Assembly (NCBI GenBank): GCA_019090225.1
Contig: JAHRWI010000025.1
Location: forward strand, 1 to 8,318
DNA length: 8,318 bases
Direction: 5' to 3'
Origin: Porticoccaceae bacterium
Lineage (GTDB): Bacteria; Pseudomonadota; Gammaproteobacteria; Pseudomonadales; Porticoccaceae
Position 1 is the first letter of the stretch, and each line of letters starts with the position of its first letter. The translations under genes were made by a program, and so were the position numbers. The notes below the pieces were generated by a model. It was not told the DNA's origin. It did not search any database and saw nothing but the letters and a program-made list of their open reading frames with translations. Positions 7,842 to 8,318 of this stretch are shown piece by piece.

Positions 7842-7885
7842 TAGTCTAGTTAAATTTGCAGGTCGCCCCGCAAATTTAACTACTA
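7842..7885. terminator. Inverted repeat between convergent genes, likely terminator (best for the minus strand)
   Basis: TAGTTAAATTTGC (7847-7859) and GCAAATTTAACTA (7870-7882) form a perfect 13-bp stem with a 10-nt loop. Three more pairs (7842-7844 with 7883-7885) follow after a 2-nt bulge. A second pairing competes: GCGGGG (7834-7839) with CCCCGC (7866-7871). On the minus strand that GC stem runs straight into the T-rich TATTTTAATTTATG, as expected of a terminator for the CoA-lyase gene, whose stop is 20 nt away. On the plus strand no T run follows, so termination of the acyl-CoA synthetase transcript is less certain. Confidence 0.6.
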
Positions 7886-7901
7886 GCAAATACAAACAGC
7901 T

Positions 7902-8318
7902 TTACTTGTAGGCACCCGCCCGTTCGATCATGCGTTTAGCCTGAGTGTAATGAGGCTTATCTAGCATAATCCCATCGAGACCCACCACGCCCACATCGGG
8001 ACTGGCATCAAATGCCTCGACCACCCGTTGCGACCACACCAGTTGCTCCTCGGTAATCGAAAACTCCTCATTGATGATATCCACCTGATTGGGATGAATA
8101 GCCATCATGGAAGTAAAGCCCGCTCGGCGCGCACCCTGACAGGCACCACGCAAACCGTCATCGTCTTTGAAGTCGGTAAACACTGTGTTGCAGGCTTCAA
8201 TACCGGCAGAGGCAGCCGCAGCAATACACAAACTGCGAGCCGTGCGGAACAGATCATCCCAATTGCCATCGGGCAGACGATGGGTTTCAGCACCGACATC
8301 GGCAGAAAGATCGAACTC
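7902..8318 (-). CDS. CoA-ester lyase, HpcH/HpaI aldolase - citrate lyase (CitE-like) family, 5' end missing
   Basis: The frame is open from the right edge (8318) to TAA at 7902-7904, giving the last 138 residues of a protein usually near 280-300. The visible part is the C-terminal half of the CitE-like barrel. It shows DLSADVG (3-9 of the fragment), where the family places a Mg-binding Asp, then VFTDFKDDDGL, and the conserved AIHPNQV after GFTSMM. The same order is found in human CLYBL (citramalyl-CoA lyase) and bacterial malyl-CoA and citramalyl-CoA lyases. Such enzymes cleave or form a 3-hydroxyacyl-CoA ester such as malyl-, methylmalyl- or citramalyl-CoA; the substrate cannot be fixed from half a protein. 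A TTG at 8231 is internal, not the start, because homology continues upstream to the edge. It converges on the acyl-CoA synthetase. Confidence 0.9.
   Translation of the reverse strand, partial: EFDLSADVGAETHRLPDGNWDDLFRTARSLCIAAAASAGIEACNTVFTDFKDDDGLRGACQGARRAGFTSMMAIHPNQVDIINEEFSITEEQLVWSQRVVEAFDASPDVGVVGLDGIMLDKPHYTQAKRMIERAGAYK

Noticed and set aside
7847..7882. GTTAAAT ... ATTTAAC fits the 7-bp core consensus of integron attC sites.
   Set aside because: In attC the RYYYAAC core comes first and GTTRRRY last. Here the order is reversed on both strands, and there is no cassette or integrase nearby.
8105..8299. Second minus-strand frame at the right edge.
   Set aside because: It is a shadow of the CoA-lyase frame, which has clear conserved motifs and continues to the window edge.

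Overview
The window looks like ordinary chromosomal DNA from a gammaproteobacterium, probably a free-living or marine one. The best evidence is the divergent pair perM / bepA, which is arranged as I recall it in Escherichia coli, and whose proteins match the enterobacterial ones along their whole length. Base composition is moderate and similar in all genes. I see no insertion sequence, phage gene, tRNA, rRNA, CRISPR array or toxin-antitoxin pair. An order-level placement (for example the Cellvibrionales group) is only a guess.

Layout, left to right. 1-134 is a short flank with two direct copies of a 12-mer and a possible terminator. 135-3080 (minus) encodes a secreted M16 zinc peptidase of the pitrilysin / insulin-degrading-enzyme type. 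3139-4230 (minus) encodes PerM, an AI-2E-family membrane protein. It lies 58 nt upstream of the peptidase gene on the same strand, so the two probably form a leftward operon. 4231-4654 is a gene-free divergent control region that holds a candidate sigma-E-type promoter for bepA. 4655-6121 (plus) encodes BepA, a periplasmic M48 metalloprotease/chaperone with TPR repeats. 6254-7810 (plus) encodes an acyl-CoA synthetase of the AMP-binding superfamily. 7811-7901 is a short gap between convergent genes with a strong inverted repeat. 7902-8318 (minus) is the C-terminal half of a CitE-like CoA-ester lyase whose start lies beyond the window.

Functionally there are two halves. The left half concerns the cell envelope: BepA maintains outer-membrane protein and LPS-transport assembly, the M16 enzyme is predicted to degrade peptides or small proteins in the periplasm, and PerM is an inner-membrane protein of uncertain substrate. 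The right half is acyl-CoA metabolism: one enzyme makes a CoA thioester from a carboxylic acid, and the other belongs to a family that cleaves or condenses CoA esters. They face each other and need not share a pathway.

I found no undescribed biological system here. The points most worth a check are the sigma-E-like promoter before bepA, the perM-M16 pairing, and the hairpin with competing pairings between the convergent genes.
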